Notes: generated by a model not told the origin, from the sequence alone. A stretch of DNA of 64,000 nt from Psychromonas sp. L1A2 (GCF_009828855.1 NZ_WUAG01000001.1:620001-684000), one strand, 5' to 3'. Positions 51,411-60,840 are shown, counted from the stretch's first letter. Program-made: numbers and translations.

Positions 51411-51830
51411 TTAAGCTTCGATGTTCTTACCTAACAAACTCCCACTATTTAACAGTCCTTTTTGATCGTAAGTAATGCTGTTTTTTCCTTTAGCTTGGGT
51501 AAGTAATTGCACCAAATGCTTATTACTTTTCATGCTCATTTCGATTAAGCGCCCATTAATTTCGTTATTTTTTTGACACTCTGTTAAATCATTTACAATA
51601 TTTTGTTTTAAAGTCGATAAAATCTGATCTTGTTCGATAATTGTTAAGTTATCTTTTGTACTGATAGTTTTATTATCACTATTAATTTTTTGTAATAATT
51701 TTTGTTTATTAAAGAGAAGTGTATTTAGGTTTTCGAATGATTTTTCTTTTAAGCACTGTTTTTCTTCTTCAAGTAATTTCTGTAATACTTGAATCGATTC
51801 TAATAATTGAGAAAGTTGTTGTGTCAGCAT
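51411..51830 (-). CDS. flgN: Flagellar export chaperone FlgN
   Basis: A 139-residue all-helical protein with heptad patterns (LSQLLESIQVLQKLLEEEKQCLKEKSFENLNTLLFNKQKLLQKI), typical of FlgN, which holds the hook-filament junction proteins FlgK and FlgL for export. The identification rests on this pattern and, strongly, on the position directly downstream of flgM (24-base gap). It is the last gene of flgAMN. Confidence 0.85.
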   Translation of the reverse strand: MLTQQLSQLLESIQVLQKLLEEEKQCLKEKSFENLNTLLFNKQKLLQKINSDNKTISTKDNLTIIEQDQILSTLKQNIVNDLTECQKNNEINGRLIEMSMKSNKHLVQLLTQAKGKNSITYDQKGLLNSGSLLGKNIEA

Positions 51831-51854
51831 CTTATATTCTTTTAAGTTATGGCA

Positions 51855-52175
51855 TTAACTTGAATATGCCTTATTAAAGTCAGTTTCAAAGTTACCAATA
51901 TTCTTCGCCAATTGCTCTGAATTAATTTTATAATCGCCATTTAATATTGCTGCTTTGAGTGTCTCAACACGTTTCATGTCGACTTGTGGTTCACTAGAGG
52001 TTTGTTTTTGCATATTATTTAAACTCACTGCTTGTGATGTTAACTGCACTGAGTCTTTATTTGAACTTGCGTTACTAGTATTGTCAGTTGCACTTGCATT
52101 GCCTTGTTTTTGGGTTTTATTTTGATCAATAGCAAGGTTGCTTTGTGGTGCTTGGCGGTTGATATTTATACTCAT
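51855..52175 (-). CDS. flgM: Anti-sigma28 factor FlgM
   Basis: A 106-residue protein. The N-terminal half is disordered and rich in S, N, T and Q. The C-terminal half (VDMKRVETLKAAILNGDYKINSEQLAKNI) is the FliA-binding helix region. FlgM holds FliA until the hook is complete and is then exported. A sigma28 promoter lies in the gap to flgA, so FliA activates its own inhibitor. Confidence 0.92.
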   Translation of the reverse strand: MSININRQAPQSNLAIDQNKTQKQGNASATDNTSNASSNKDSVQLTSQAVSLNNMQKQTSSEPQVDMKRVETLKAAILNGDYKINSEQLAKNIGNFETDFNKAYSS

Positions 52176-52206
52176 AATCGTATTCCAATTAGTCTACATA
52201 ATTAAT

Positions 52207-52233
52207 GTATCGGCAGAAATGTTAATAACTTTA
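52207..52233 (-). promoter_or_regulatory. Sigma28 (FliA) promoter of flgMN
   Basis: Read on the minus strand: TAAAGTTA (52233-52226), 11 bases, GCCGATAC (52214-52207), about 32 bases before the flgM start. Confidence 0.85.
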
Positions 52234-52250
52234 GCTGAAAATGATTATTT

Positions 52251-52940
52251 TTAAAAAGTTACTTGTACTTCTTTTAGAGCGTAAACCGTACCAACGACAA
52301 TACGTTGTGTTCGAGAGTTTTCAACTCTGACAGTGCTTCCTATATTACCATCGCTTAAGGCAATACCCGAGGCTTTTATTATTAATCCAGATTTGTTCGC
52401 TGTAATAGTGACTTTATCTCCTTCGCAAACGTAACAGATATCCTTATGACGAATGCTTTTTTTAGAAGATATATTTCTTTTTAAGCGAACGCCTCTTAAT
52501 GCTTGAGCATTTGTGAAGGTGCTACCTCTAACGCGGGATTTATCTTTATAAATAAGTTCTATGTTTTTATTACTTAATATTTCACCTTTACTAATTGGGC
52601 GGCTACTAATAATTAGTGGGATTAAGGTTTGTGCTTTTACTCGAATATAAAGATCCCAAGGTGTCGCATCCAGACAAGATACTTTAACAGCGGTTTTGCT
52701 TTTTATTTTATCGCCTACAATATGACCTTGTAACGGCACTAAACATTTAGAGAAAGTAACGCGATCGGTGATAGGCATTGCCTTTATATATAACTTTTGT
52801 TCACCTGTTATCTCGAAGGTTTCTTGATATTTGTCAAAAACGAGGCTTTCAGCAAACTTTTCTATCTCTTTAGAGTAGTTATTATCTGCTAAACTGTAAG
52901 AACAGACTAGACTTAGTATCATTAAAGTAAATCGAAACAA
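52251..52940 (-). CDS. flgA: Flagellar P-ring chaperone FlgA
   Basis: A 229-residue periplasmic protein with a signal peptide ending near CSYSLA and a C-terminal SAF domain: ISSRPISKGEILSNKNIELIYKD, then LRGVRLKRNISSKKSIRHKDI and CEGDKVTITANKSGLIIKASGIALSDGNIGSTVRV. FlgA helps FlgI assemble the P ring. It is divergent from cheV and upstream of flgM, the usual polar flagellar order. Confidence 0.93.
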   Translation of the reverse strand: MFRFTLMILSLVCSYSLADNNYSKEIEKFAESLVFDKYQETFEITGEQKLYIKAMPITDRVTFSKCLVPLQGHIVGDKIKSKTAVKVSCLDATPWDLYIRVKAQTLIPLIISSRPISKGEILSNKNIELIYKDKSRVRGSTFTNAQALRGVRLKRNISSKKSIRHKDICYVCEGDKVTITANKSGLIIKASGIALSDGNIGSTVRVENSRTQRIVVGTVYALKEVQVTF

Positions 52941-53050
52941 TTTAGTTACCTTATTTAAGTTAACTTATTTTATGCACATTTTACATTTTATGTAGTAAAC
53001 GATTATAAAACTATTTTTTAAAAAATAACCATAACAAAAAGGGATCGAAT

Positions 53051-53965
53051 ATGGCAGGAGTTTTAGACTCAGTAAATCAACGAACTCAGTTGGTAGGGCA
53101 AAACAGACTTGAGCTATTACTTTTCAAGTTAGGTGGAATCCAACGTTATGGTATAAACGTATTCAAAGTAAGAGAGGTTTTACAATGTCCTCCTCTTACT
53201 GTTTTACCTAAATTAAATGGCGCTATTCGTGGCGTTGCTTATGTACGTGGGCAAGCAATTTCAATTATTGATTTGAACTTAGCAACCGGAGGACGGGCAA
53301 TAGATGATATTGAAAATCGATTTATTATCGTCACAGAGTATAATCGTTCTGTTCAAGGTTTCTTAGTTGGATCGGTTGAGCGTATTATTAATATTAACTG
53401 GGAAGATATCTTACCGCCTCCAACAGGTAGCAGCCGATATAGTTATTTAACAGCAGTAACGGAAGTTGATAATCGTTTAGTTGAAGTATTAGATGTTGAA
53501 AAAGTACTTGATGAAATTGCGCCGGTTAATACCGAAGTAACGACACAAATTACTATCAAAAATATAAGAAATAAACGTATTTTAGTTGCTGATGATTCTT
53601 CTGTTGCTCGAAAGCAAATACAACGTACACTCACCGCCTTAGGTCTTGAGTGTGATTTAGCTAAAAATGGTAAAGAAGCATTAGATCTATTGAATGAGGT
53701 TGCTAAAACCCAACCAGTATTTGAAAAATATGCTCTGATGATCTCTGATGTGGAAATGCCTGAAATGGATGGCTATACCTTAACATCTGCAATAAAATCA
53801 AATGCCGATATGAAAGATTTGTATATCATTTTACATACCTCTTTAAGCGGGATTTTCAATCAAGCTATGGTTGAAAAAGTGGGAGCTAACGATTTTATTG
53901 CAAAATTTAACCCAGACGAGTTAGCAATAGCGGTCCAAAAAGTGGTTAATGTCGATGCTGAATAA
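53051..53965 (+). CDS. cheV: Chemotaxis coupling protein CheV
   Basis: A 304-residue protein: a CheW-like domain (about 15-160, with RYGINVFKVREVL, VRGQAISIIDLNLA and RLVEVLDVEKVL) followed by a receiver domain (about 175-300) with the acidic pair VADDSS, the phosphorylation aspartate in ALMISDVEMPEMDG and the lysine in DFIAKF. It couples receptors to CheA, and its receiver may tune adaptation. The cheV-cheR pair beside flgA is the Vibrio-type arrangement. Confidence 0.95.
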   Translation: MAGVLDSVNQRTQLVGQNRLELLLFKLGGIQRYGINVFKVREVLQCPPLTVLPKLNGAIRGVAYVRGQAISIIDLNLATGGRAIDDIENRFIIVTEYNRSVQGFLVGSVERIININWEDILPPPTGSSRYSYLTAVTEVDNRLVEVLDVEKVLDEIAPVNTEVTTQITIKNIRNKRILVADDSSVARKQIQRTLTALGLECDLAKNGKEALDLLNEVAKTQPVFEKYALMISDVEMPEMDGYTLTSAIKSNADMKDLYIILHTSLSGIFNQAMVEKVGANDFIAKFNPDELAIAVQKVVNVDAE

Positions 53966-54086
53966 ACGCTGAAATACTATAGAATAATTGGTGACATTGT
54001 TACCCTTTTACCGTTTTATCTGGTATTTAAACTGATAAAATGAAGTCTGTTTGTTTAAAGTAACAATGAAATATGGATAATAATTA

Positions 54087-54920
54087 GTGAGAATTTTTTC
54101 TGATGATCTTTACAAGAAGTTTGCTGGTTTTTTAGAAAAACAGTGTGGTATCGTACTGGGTGAAAATAAACAATATCTTGTTAAGAGTCGTTTAACACCA
54201 TTAATTGCTCAATTTGATTTTCCGAGTTTATCGGATCTTATAGAGAAGGTAATTACTGGTCAAAACCTTCAACTACGTAATCTAGTTGTTGATGCGATGA
54301 CAACCAATGAAACGTTATGGTTTCGTGATATTTATCCTTTTGAATTATTGACGTCTAAGCTTTTTCCTGAACTGATCAAAACGAAAAGAAATATAAAAGT
54401 ATGGTCAGCTGCGAGCTCTTCAGGACAAGAAGCTTATTCAATTGCAATGTCTGCAATCGAATTTGAAAAATCAAAACCAATGACTAATTTAAATATTAAA
54501 ATTACTGGTACAGATATTTCTGATTCAATGCTTAATCAATGTAACCTTGGTCAATATGATTCATTAGCTTTATCTCGAGGTTTATCAGACGCTCGAAAGC
54601 GTCAGTTTTTTATTCCTGTTGATGGGCTTGGTAGTAAATTGCAAGTTAAACCTGAGGTCAAAAAATTGACTTCATTTAAGCGTCTTAACTTATTAGATAG
54701 TTATGCATCTCTTGGTAAGTTTGATTTGATTTTTTGCCGCAATGTACTGATTTATTTTTCAAATGAGGTTAAATCTCAAATATTGAATCAGTTTGCTAAT
54801 GCTTTAAATCCTGATGGCTACTTGATACTTGGTGCTTCTGAGTCGTTGAATGGCTTAACTGATAGATTTGAGATGGTACGTTGTAATCCAGGTATTATAT
54901 ATAAACTAAAATCTAAATAA
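54087..54920 (+). CDS. cheR: Chemotaxis receptor methyltransferase CheR
   Basis: A 277-residue protein. The N-terminal helical domain has YKKFAGFLEKQCGIVLGENKQYLVKSRL. The SAM-binding domain has TTNETLWFRD, KVWSAASSSGQEAYSIAM, GTDISDSML and FDLIFCRNVLIYFSNEVK. It methylates glutamates on chemoreceptors. The start is a GTG, as no ATG lies in frame upstream before a stop. No CheB is nearby. It follows cheV after 121 bases. Confidence 0.95.
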   Translation: MRIFSDDLYKKFAGFLEKQCGIVLGENKQYLVKSRLTPLIAQFDFPSLSDLIEKVITGQNLQLRNLVVDAMTTNETLWFRDIYPFELLTSKLFPELIKTKRNIKVWSAASSSGQEAYSIAMSAIEFEKSKPMTNLNIKITGTDISDSMLNQCNLGQYDSLALSRGLSDARKRQFFIPVDGLGSKLQVKPEVKKLTSFKRLNLLDSYASLGKFDLIFCRNVLIYFSNEVKSQILNQFANALNPDGYLILGASESLNGLTDRFEMVRCNPGIIYKLKSK

Positions 54921-54948
54921 TCTACTTAGTTTTTTGGTTATTTTAATT

Positions 54949-54991
54949 AATAATCACTAAAGAGGCAATAATTGCCTCTTTAGTGATTATT
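54949..54991. other. 43-base perfect inverted repeat after cheR
   Basis: Arms of 21 bases (aataatcactaaagaggcaat and its complement) around a single base. A strong hairpin is possible, but no pure T-tract follows, so it may be a terminator of weak type, a stabiliser or a protein site. With the sigma54 promoter it makes up the 304-base stretch before flgB. Confidence 0.75.
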
Positions 54992-55184
54992 ATTGATATT
55001 CAATAGTTTGAACTTTTTAGTTACTTTATGTTTGCCACTAATTATTTTTTCTTCTCTTTTAAAATCCATTTTAATTTTGTACCCCACTCTATATTTGACG
55101 CTAACTACCATAAATAGCCTGTTTTAAGCTGACATAAAGCCCGTTATTGTATTTTTATGATTTTCATACTTGTTTTTTTGTTTT

Positions 55185-55200
55185 TGGCACATGCTTTGCA
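55185..55200 (+). promoter_or_regulatory. Sigma54 promoter of flgBCDE
   Basis: TGGCAC at 55185-55190, five bases, then TTGCA at 55196-55200: an exact -24/-12 match, 25 bases before the flgB start codon. An FlrC-type activator is expected to drive it. Confidence 0.88.
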
Positions 55201-55224
55201 TTTACATAAACAAAGGAGAAAATT

Positions 55225-55626
55225 ATGGCAATTAACTTTGATAAAGCATTAGGCATTTACCAGTACTCATTAGGAGTTAGAGCTCGACGTACTGAAATTT
55301 TAGCCTCTAATATCTCAAATGCTGATACACCTAATTACAAGGCTAAAGACATTAACTTTAAAGATGCCTTGAATGCAGCAAAGTCAGGTACGGGTATTTC
55401 TCTAAGCCGTACTAACAGTTCCCATAATGCAGGTTTCTCAAGTTCAATGGCACAAAGTGGTTTGTTATATCGTGCTTCGAATCAACCGGATACTGGTGAT
55501 GGTAATTCTGTTGACTTGGAAGTTGAACGTAATTTATTTATGAAGAATAGCTTAGAGTATCAAGCTACTTTAGATTTTTTAAACGGTAGTATATCAGGGC
55601 TTCGCAAAGCGATAAAAGGCCAATAA
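55225..55626 (+). CDS. flgB: Flagellar proximal rod protein FlgB
   Basis: A 133-residue rod protein with RRTEILASNISNADTPNYKAKDINF near the N-terminus and the C-terminal VERNLFMKNSLEYQATLDFLNGSISGLRKAIKG, the two halves of the rod-protein coiled-coil. There is no signal peptide, since it is exported by the flagellar type III system. AAGGAG precedes the ATG. First gene of flgBCDE. Confidence 0.95.
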   Translation: MAINFDKALGIYQYSLGVRARRTEILASNISNADTPNYKAKDINFKDALNAAKSGTGISLSRTNSSHNAGFSSSMAQSGLLYRASNQPDTGDGNSVDLEVERNLFMKNSLEYQATLDFLNGSISGLRKAIKGQ

Positions 55627-55647
55627 TAGCGTGTCAGGAGAATTATT

Positions 55648-56067
55648 ATGAGTTTATTAAAAGTATTAGATGTGGCTGGAAGTGGCATGAGTGCACAATC
55701 CGTGCGTTTAAATACAACTGCCAGTAATTTGGCTAATGCAAACAGTGTTAGTAGCAATATTGATGAAACCTATAAAGCTCGACACCCTGTATTTGCTGCA
55801 GAGCTAAATCGTGCAATGGGTGGTTTAGATAGTAGTGTCGGCGTAAAAGTACAAGGTATTGTTGAAAGCACTGCAGAGCTAAATCAAGAATATTCACCAA
55901 ATCATCCTAAAGCTGATGAAAATGGTTTTATTTATCATTCTAATGTGAATGTAATGGAAGAGATGGCAAATATGATCAGTGCTTCTCGCTCATATCAAAC
56001 GAATGTACAAATTGCTGATGCCGCGAAACAAATGTTAAGCAGCACCTTACAGCTTGGTAAAGGATAA
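55648..56067 (+). CDS. flgC: Flagellar proximal rod protein FlgC
   Basis: A 139-residue rod protein with the N-terminal DVAGSGMSAQSVRLNTTASNLANANSV and the C-terminal NVNVMEEMANMISASRSYQTNVQIADAAKQMLSSTLQLGKG. It is translated from its own AGGAG site 21 bases after flgB and assembles on FlgB in the rod. Confidence 0.95.
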   Translation: MSLLKVLDVAGSGMSAQSVRLNTTASNLANANSVSSNIDETYKARHPVFAAELNRAMGGLDSSVGVKVQGIVESTAELNQEYSPNHPKADENGFIYHSNVNVMEEMANMISASRSYQTNVQIADAAKQMLSSTLQLGKG

Positions 56068-56077
56068 GGATAATTAG

Positions 56078-56773
56078 ATGGCTACTATAACTTCATCAGG
56101 AATAAGCTTAACTGCGCCATTAACGGATTCACAAGTTAAAGCTAATGCAGAGATCGATTCTGAACAACAACTGGACCAGGAAGATTTTTTCTCTTTACTA
56201 TCTCAACAACTTGCTTATCAAGACCCATTTTCACCAGTAGAAAATGCAGAAATGATATCTCAAATGTCTTCGTTTACTACTGCGGAAGGAATTGCAACGT
56301 TAGGGACTGAATTTGCAGGTATTAAAGAAGTATTAAATTCAAGTCAAGCTTTAGAAGCATCGTCATTAGTGGGCAAAAAAGTATTGATTCCAAGTAATGA
56401 AACTTATTTATCAGAAGGTGGAACAGCTTCTGGTTCACTAACAACCACAACAGGCGCCTATAGTACTCTAGTTTCAGTTGAAGATAGTACAGGTAGTGTC
56501 ATTCGAACTATTGATATTGGTGATGTTGGTGCCGGCAATCAACGTTTTGATTGGGATGGTTTAGATTCACAAGGTCAGCCTGCTCCAGAAGGCAAGTATA
56601 CTTTTAATGCTTATGGATCAGTAAACGGTAATGGCGAAGAATTGACAACAGCAAGTTATGCACATGTTGAAAGTGTCAGTCTCGGTGGTGGTTCAGCTAG
56701 CGTGTATTTAAATCTAAAAGGTTTAGGTGGTATTGAACTTGCTGATGCAATTGAAGTTTCAGAAAACATATAA
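56078..56773 (+). CDS. flgD: Flagellar hook capping protein FlgD
   Basis: A 231-residue protein with the FlgD N-terminus QEDFFSLLSQQLAYQDPFSPVENAEMISQMSSFTTAEGI, then a Tudor/Fn3-like C-terminal domain with GNQRFDWDGLDSQGQPAPEGKYTFNAYG. It caps the growing hook. It lies 10 bases after flgC. Confidence 0.95.
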   Translation: MATITSSGISLTAPLTDSQVKANAEIDSEQQLDQEDFFSLLSQQLAYQDPFSPVENAEMISQMSSFTTAEGIATLGTEFAGIKEVLNSSQALEASSLVGKKVLIPSNETYLSEGGTASGSLTTTTGAYSTLVSVEDSTGSVIRTIDIGDVGAGNQRFDWDGLDSQGQPAPEGKYTFNAYGSVNGNGEELTTASYAHVESVSLGGGSASVYLNLKGLGGIELADAIEVSENI

Positions 56774-56788
56774 TCAGAGGAAATAACT

Positions 56789-58159
56789 ATGTCATTTAAT
56801 ATTGCACTAAGCGGAATTTCGGCTGCACAGACAGATTTAGATACAACGTCAAATAATATTGCAAACGTAGCAACAGTAGGTTTTAAAGAGTCTCGAGCTG
56901 AGTTTGATAGCGTTTATGCTAATTCTTTATTTTCTAATAGTAAAACTAAAGTAGGTGATGGTGCTTCGGTTTCAGCAGTTGCACAACAGTTTCACCAAGG
57001 TAGTCTAAAATTTACTGATAACCCATTGGATTTAGCAATCACTGGTAGCGGTTTTTTTGCAACGTCACCAGGTGTTGATGATAATAATCTCAGCTATACA
57101 CGAGCAGGTACTTTTAAGCTAAATGCTGATAACTATATCGTTGATAATAGCGGTAATTATTTACAAGCCTTCCCTGTTAACTTAGATGGTAGTTCTTCAT
57201 CGTTAAGTTTAGCAACGACCGAACCCATTCAACTTCCAGAAACTGCTGGAACACCTGTTAAAACTGAATCGGTTGACATTAGTCTTAATTTACCAGCTGG
57301 TGACGATTCAAAAGTATTGGCTAATTTTGATCCTGCAGATCCAGATACTTACAACAATGCAACCTCAGTGACTATTTATGATTCATTAGGTGAAGCACAT
57401 ATTTTAAATACTTATTATATAAAGCCTGAAAGCTCATCAGCTGAGGGAACGAATCAATGGGTTTCTTTTGTTACAGTAGATGGTAAACCAGTTGAAAGTA
57501 CTACACCTGTAAATTATTTAGTAGATGCAAATGCGGATGGTACTTTTGATGATACAACGGGTGTCTCTGCAAGTTATACTGCAGATGGAGAAGAGCATTA
57601 TGGTGTTGTGCTTAACTTTGATGAGAATGGTGTTTATGAGGGGAGCAACCCAGCAGTGTTAGATTTTGAAGAATTAGGTGTTGGTGGTGCTAATGTGCTT
57701 TCAGCTGGCGCAGATGGAACGCAAGCAATTACTATTAATTATCAGGATCCAACTCAATTCTCAGCGGCATTTGAGGTGACTGCATTAGAGCAAGATGGTT
57801 TGACAGTAGGGCGTTTAACTGGCATTGAAATCGGTAGTGACGGGCTGATTGAAGCGACTTACAGTAATGGAACATCTGATCCACTTGCACGAGTTGCTAT
57901 GGTTCGTTTTAGAAATGAACAAGGCTTGGCGCAAAATGGTTCAAATTGGAATGAGTCACAAAATTCAGGTGAGCCACTTGCTGGTGAAGCTGGATCTGGT
58001 TCATTTGGTAGTATTAGCTCAGGTGCTTTAGAGCAATCTAATGTTGATTTAACGACTGAATTAGTTGATTTAATTACCGCTCAACGTAATTTTCAGGCGA
58101 ATTCTCGTTCATTAGAGATTAGTTCTTCATTACAAGAAACCATTTTACAAATACGTTAA
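56789..58159 (+). CDS. flgE: Flagellar hook protein FlgE
   Basis: A 456-residue hook protein. The ends are conserved: FNIALSGISAAQTDLDTTSNNIANVATVGFKESRAEFD, and ELVDLITAQRNFQANSRSLEISSSLQETILQIR. The variable middle is acidic and rich in N, D, S and T, with DANADGTFDDTTG as a calcium-binding-like stretch. It is the last gene of the sigma54-driven unit and is closed by a terminator. Confidence 0.95.
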   Translation: MSFNIALSGISAAQTDLDTTSNNIANVATVGFKESRAEFDSVYANSLFSNSKTKVGDGASVSAVAQQFHQGSLKFTDNPLDLAITGSGFFATSPGVDDNNLSYTRAGTFKLNADNYIVDNSGNYLQAFPVNLDGSSSSLSLATTEPIQLPETAGTPVKTESVDISLNLPAGDDSKVLANFDPADPDTYNNATSVTIYDSLGEAHILNTYYIKPESSSAEGTNQWVSFVTVDGKPVESTTPVNYLVDANADGTFDDTTGVSASYTADGEEHYGVVLNFDENGVYEGSNPAVLDFEELGVGGANVLSAGADGTQAITINYQDPTQFSAAFEVTALEQDGLTVGRLTGIEIGSDGLIEATYSNGTSDPLARVAMVRFRNEQGLAQNGSNWNESQNSGEPLAGEAGSGSFGSISSGALEQSNVDLTTELVDLITAQRNFQANSRSLEISSSLQETILQIR

Positions 58160-58186
58160 TTTATTGACTTTTATATCTCATTTTAT

Positions 58187-58212
58187 AAATGCACCTGTTC
58201 AGGTGCATTTTT
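58187..58212 (+). terminator. Terminator after flgE
   Basis: An 11-bp stem aaatgcacctg/caggtgcattt with a two-base loop, followed by further T residues, 27 bases after flgE. Confidence 0.88.
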
Positions 58213-58246
58213 CTTTCTAGCAAATCTTTCTTTATCTTCATTTAAT

Positions 58247-58411
58247 TATACCAACCACACTAATTAAGTTATCTATTTTACTTGTTAAAATAACTTATTT
58301 CTTCGTTGTAAATTTCGTAAAGGGAACAACCATTTAGCTCAATTTTCGCCTTGAACTAAGTCATTTTTCCTGCGCAAAATTTAGATCACTTATTTAATGT
58401 AATCGGTATTA
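58247..58411 (+). repeat. Dispersed short repeat, intact copy
   Basis: A 165-base copy with ends 'ataccaaccacactaattaa' and 'ttatttaatgtaatcggta', oriented opposite to the copy at 9845. It sits between the flgE terminator and the sigma54 promoter of flgF and disrupts neither. Confidence 0.8.
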
Positions 58412-58435
58412 TAACTTTTCTCTGATTTTATTTGT

Positions 58436-58451
58436 TGGCACAAGCATTGCA
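58436..58451 (+). promoter_or_regulatory. Sigma54 promoter of flgFGHI
   Basis: TGGCAC at 58436-58441, five bases, TTGCA at 58447-58451: an exact -24/-12 element, about 80 bases before flgF. Confidence 0.87.
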
Positions 58452-58529
58452 TTTATCTGTTTATAAAATAAATGTGTAACCATCTTTGCCGCTGTTATGA
58501 GTTCAACAGTCAATAGTTAAGGAAGTAGA

Positions 58530-59276
58530 ATGGATAATTTTCTTTATGTATCAATGTCTGGCGCTAAAGAGAACATGAATGCGTTGGCTATCCACAGTAA
58601 CAACTTGGCTAATGCCAGTAAAACCGGCTTTAAAGCTAGTTTTGAACAAGCACGTAGCATGCAAGTGCATGGCGATGGGTTACCTACTCGAGTTTTTGCA
58701 TTGGCAGAATCACCTGGACAAAATTTTGACAGTGGCGTCGTGCTTCAAACTGGGCGTGAATTGGATGTTGCTATTGAAGGTCAAGGTTGGTTCGTTGTTA
58801 AATCTGATACTGGTGATCAAGGTTTAACTCGTAGTGGCGATTTTAATATAACTGCAGATGGTTTTTTAATTGATGCCAGTGGTAGAGAGGTTTTGGATAA
58901 TACCGGAAATAATATCTTTATTCAGATGCCAATTGAAAAATTTAATATTAGAAAAGATGGTGTGATTGAAGTTCGTCCTGAAGGTGCGCCACCAGAAGGA
59001 TTAGAGAACATTGCTCAATTAAAGTTAGTCAACCCTAACATTCAAGACTTAATGCGTAGTTCTGATGGTTTATTTCGACGTATTGATGGACAAGAAACTG
59101 AGTTTTCCAATGATGTAGTTGTTAGTAACGGTACATTAGAAGCATCAAATGTAAATTTAAGCAGTGAATTAACAAGTCTAATTAACTTACAGCGTAATTT
59201 TGAAATGCAAATAAAGATGATGAAAAAAGCGGAAGAGATTGACGAAAGCTCAGACACTTTATTAAAAGTTGTTTAA
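58530..59276 (+). CDS. flgF: Flagellar proximal rod protein FlgF
   Basis: A 248-residue rod protein. The N-terminus YVSMSGAKENMNALAIHSNNLANASKTGFKASF and the C-terminal NLSSELTSLINLQRNFEMQIKMMKKAEEIDESSDTLLKVV are typical, and it has the GQGWFVV stretch of the D1 domain. It starts the second rod/ring unit, with a sigma54 promoter of its own. Confidence 0.95.
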   Translation: MDNFLYVSMSGAKENMNALAIHSNNLANASKTGFKASFEQARSMQVHGDGLPTRVFALAESPGQNFDSGVVLQTGRELDVAIEGQGWFVVKSDTGDQGLTRSGDFNITADGFLIDASGREVLDNTGNNIFIQMPIEKFNIRKDGVIEVRPEGAPPEGLENIAQLKLVNPNIQDLMRSSDGLFRRIDGQETEFSNDVVVSNGTLEASNVNLSSELTSLINLQRNFEMQIKMMKKAEEIDESSDTLLKVV

Positions 59277-59316
59277 GTTTATCTAGCTAGATTAATAAGA
59301 ATTTAAGGAGAAGGTT

Positions 59317-60105
59317 ATGCATTCCGCTTTATGGATCAGTAAAACAGGATTAGATGCACAACAAACTAACGTTGCAACAATTTCAAATAATTTAGCAAAT
59401 GCCAGTACTGTTGGTTTTAAAAAAAGTAGAGCTATTTTTGAAGATTTACTTTATCAAAATGTTAATCAGCCCGGTGCTAATGCAACACAAGATACAAAAT
59501 TACCATCTGGTTTAATGACTGGTTCTGGTGCAAAAGTGGTCGCTGTTCAGAAAAACTTTGAACAGGGTAATGCATTAACAACAAATAACTCATTAGATTT
59601 AATGATAGATGGTCGTGGTTTCTTTGAAATTGAGATGCCTGATGGAAGTTCTGCATATACTCGAAATGGTGAGTTTATGCTTAATGAAGAAGGGACACTT
59701 GTAACTCCCGGTTCAGGGTATCCTTTAGTTCCCCAAATACAAATCCCAGATAATGCGCAATCAATCAGTATTGGTTCAGAAGGGGAAGTATCGGTCAATA
59801 TTGCAGGTCAAGCAGAGAACCAAGTGGTAGGGCAAATAAATGTCAGTGCATTTATTAATGCATCTGGTCTACAACCTTTAGGTGAGAACTTATATTCTGA
59901 AACTGGTGCGTCAGGTGCTCCAATCGAAGGGGTTCCTGGTGGTGACGGTTTAGGTTTTGTACGACAGGGGATGCTTGAAACCTCTAACGTAAATGTGACT
60001 GAAGAATTGGTTAATTTGATTGAAAGTCAGCGAGTTTATGAGATGAATTCAAAAGTTATTTCAGCTGTTGATGAAATGTTATCTTACATTAGTCAACAAT
60101 TATAA
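59317..60105 (+). CDS. flgG: Flagellar distal rod protein FlgG
   Basis: A 262-residue rod protein: ALWISKTGLDAQQTNVATISNNLANASTVGFKKSRAIFEDLLYQN at the N-terminus and EELVNLIESQRVYEMNSKVISAVDEMLSYISQQL at the C-terminus. It matches the normal length of the family (260-262). It forms the distal rod that passes through the P and L rings. Confidence 0.96.
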   Translation: MHSALWISKTGLDAQQTNVATISNNLANASTVGFKKSRAIFEDLLYQNVNQPGANATQDTKLPSGLMTGSGAKVVAVQKNFEQGNALTTNNSLDLMIDGRGFFEIEMPDGSSAYTRNGEFMLNEEGTLVTPGSGYPLVPQIQIPDNAQSISIGSEGEVSVNIAGQAENQVVGQINVSAFINASGLQPLGENLYSETGASGAPIEGVPGGDGLGFVRQGMLETSNVNVTEELVNLIESQRVYEMNSKVISAVDEMLSYISQQL

Positions 60106-60118
60106 ATAGGTGATTAAT

Positions 60119-60796
60119 ATGAAAAACATTCTTATTTTATTCTCATTGTTGAGCATAGTAGGTTGTACTTCATTACCTAACGAGCAAGTAAAAAATGATC
60201 CCGAATATTCACCTGTAGAACCGGGGGAAGCAGATTTAAATGTAATACCGACCGGTTCTTTATTTCAGCATAGTTATGCGAATAATTTATATTCAGACAT
60301 TAAAGCACACCGTATAGGCGACATTATTACTGTCTACTTAGAAGAGTCGACATCAGCGAAGAAACAAGCAGGCACCAGTTTAGATAAAAGTAACAGTTAT
60401 AATGTCAATGTCGACACGGTCACTTTACCAGGCGGAAGGTCAATTCCTGCATTTGGTTTCGGTGGGGGCATTACTCAAGATAGTGCTTTTTCTGGCGATT
60501 CAGATACAGATCAAAGTAATAGTTTACAAGGCAGTATTACCGTTAACGTTACACGTGTTTTAAGTAATGGTAATTTAGAAATCCGTGGCGAAAAATGGTT
60601 AATGTTAAATAACGGCGAAGAATTTGTTCGTATTAAAGGCGTTATTCGTTCAGAAGATGTGAGCTCAGATAATTCTGTTTCATCAACTCATGTAGCAAAT
60701 GCTCGTATCCAGTATGGTGGTACCGGTGACTTTGCAAACACACAACGACAAGGGTGGTTGACTTCATTCTTTAGCGGTCCTTATTGGCCATTCTAA
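60119..60796 (+). CDS. flgH: Flagellar L-ring protein FlgH
   Basis: A 225-residue lipoprotein (signal MKNILILFSLLSIVGC; AGGTG 7 bases before ATG 60119, so the upstream GTG at 60110 is not used). The body has GSLFQHSYANNLYSDIKAHRIGDIITVYLEESTSAKKQA and LEIRGEKWLMLNNGEEFVRIKGVIRSEDV. It forms the outer-membrane L ring. Confidence 0.95.
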   Translation: MKNILILFSLLSIVGCTSLPNEQVKNDPEYSPVEPGEADLNVIPTGSLFQHSYANNLYSDIKAHRIGDIITVYLEESTSAKKQAGTSLDKSNSYNVNVDTVTLPGGRSIPAFGFGGGITQDSAFSGDSDTDQSNSLQGSITVNVTRVLSNGNLEIRGEKWLMLNNGEEFVRIKGVIRSEDVSSDNSVSSTHVANARIQYGGTGDFANTQRQGWLTSFFSGPYWPF

Positions 60797-60840
60797 ACGC
60801 TTTATTGAATTAGTCACTCGCGTATAAGCAGGAGAACAGT

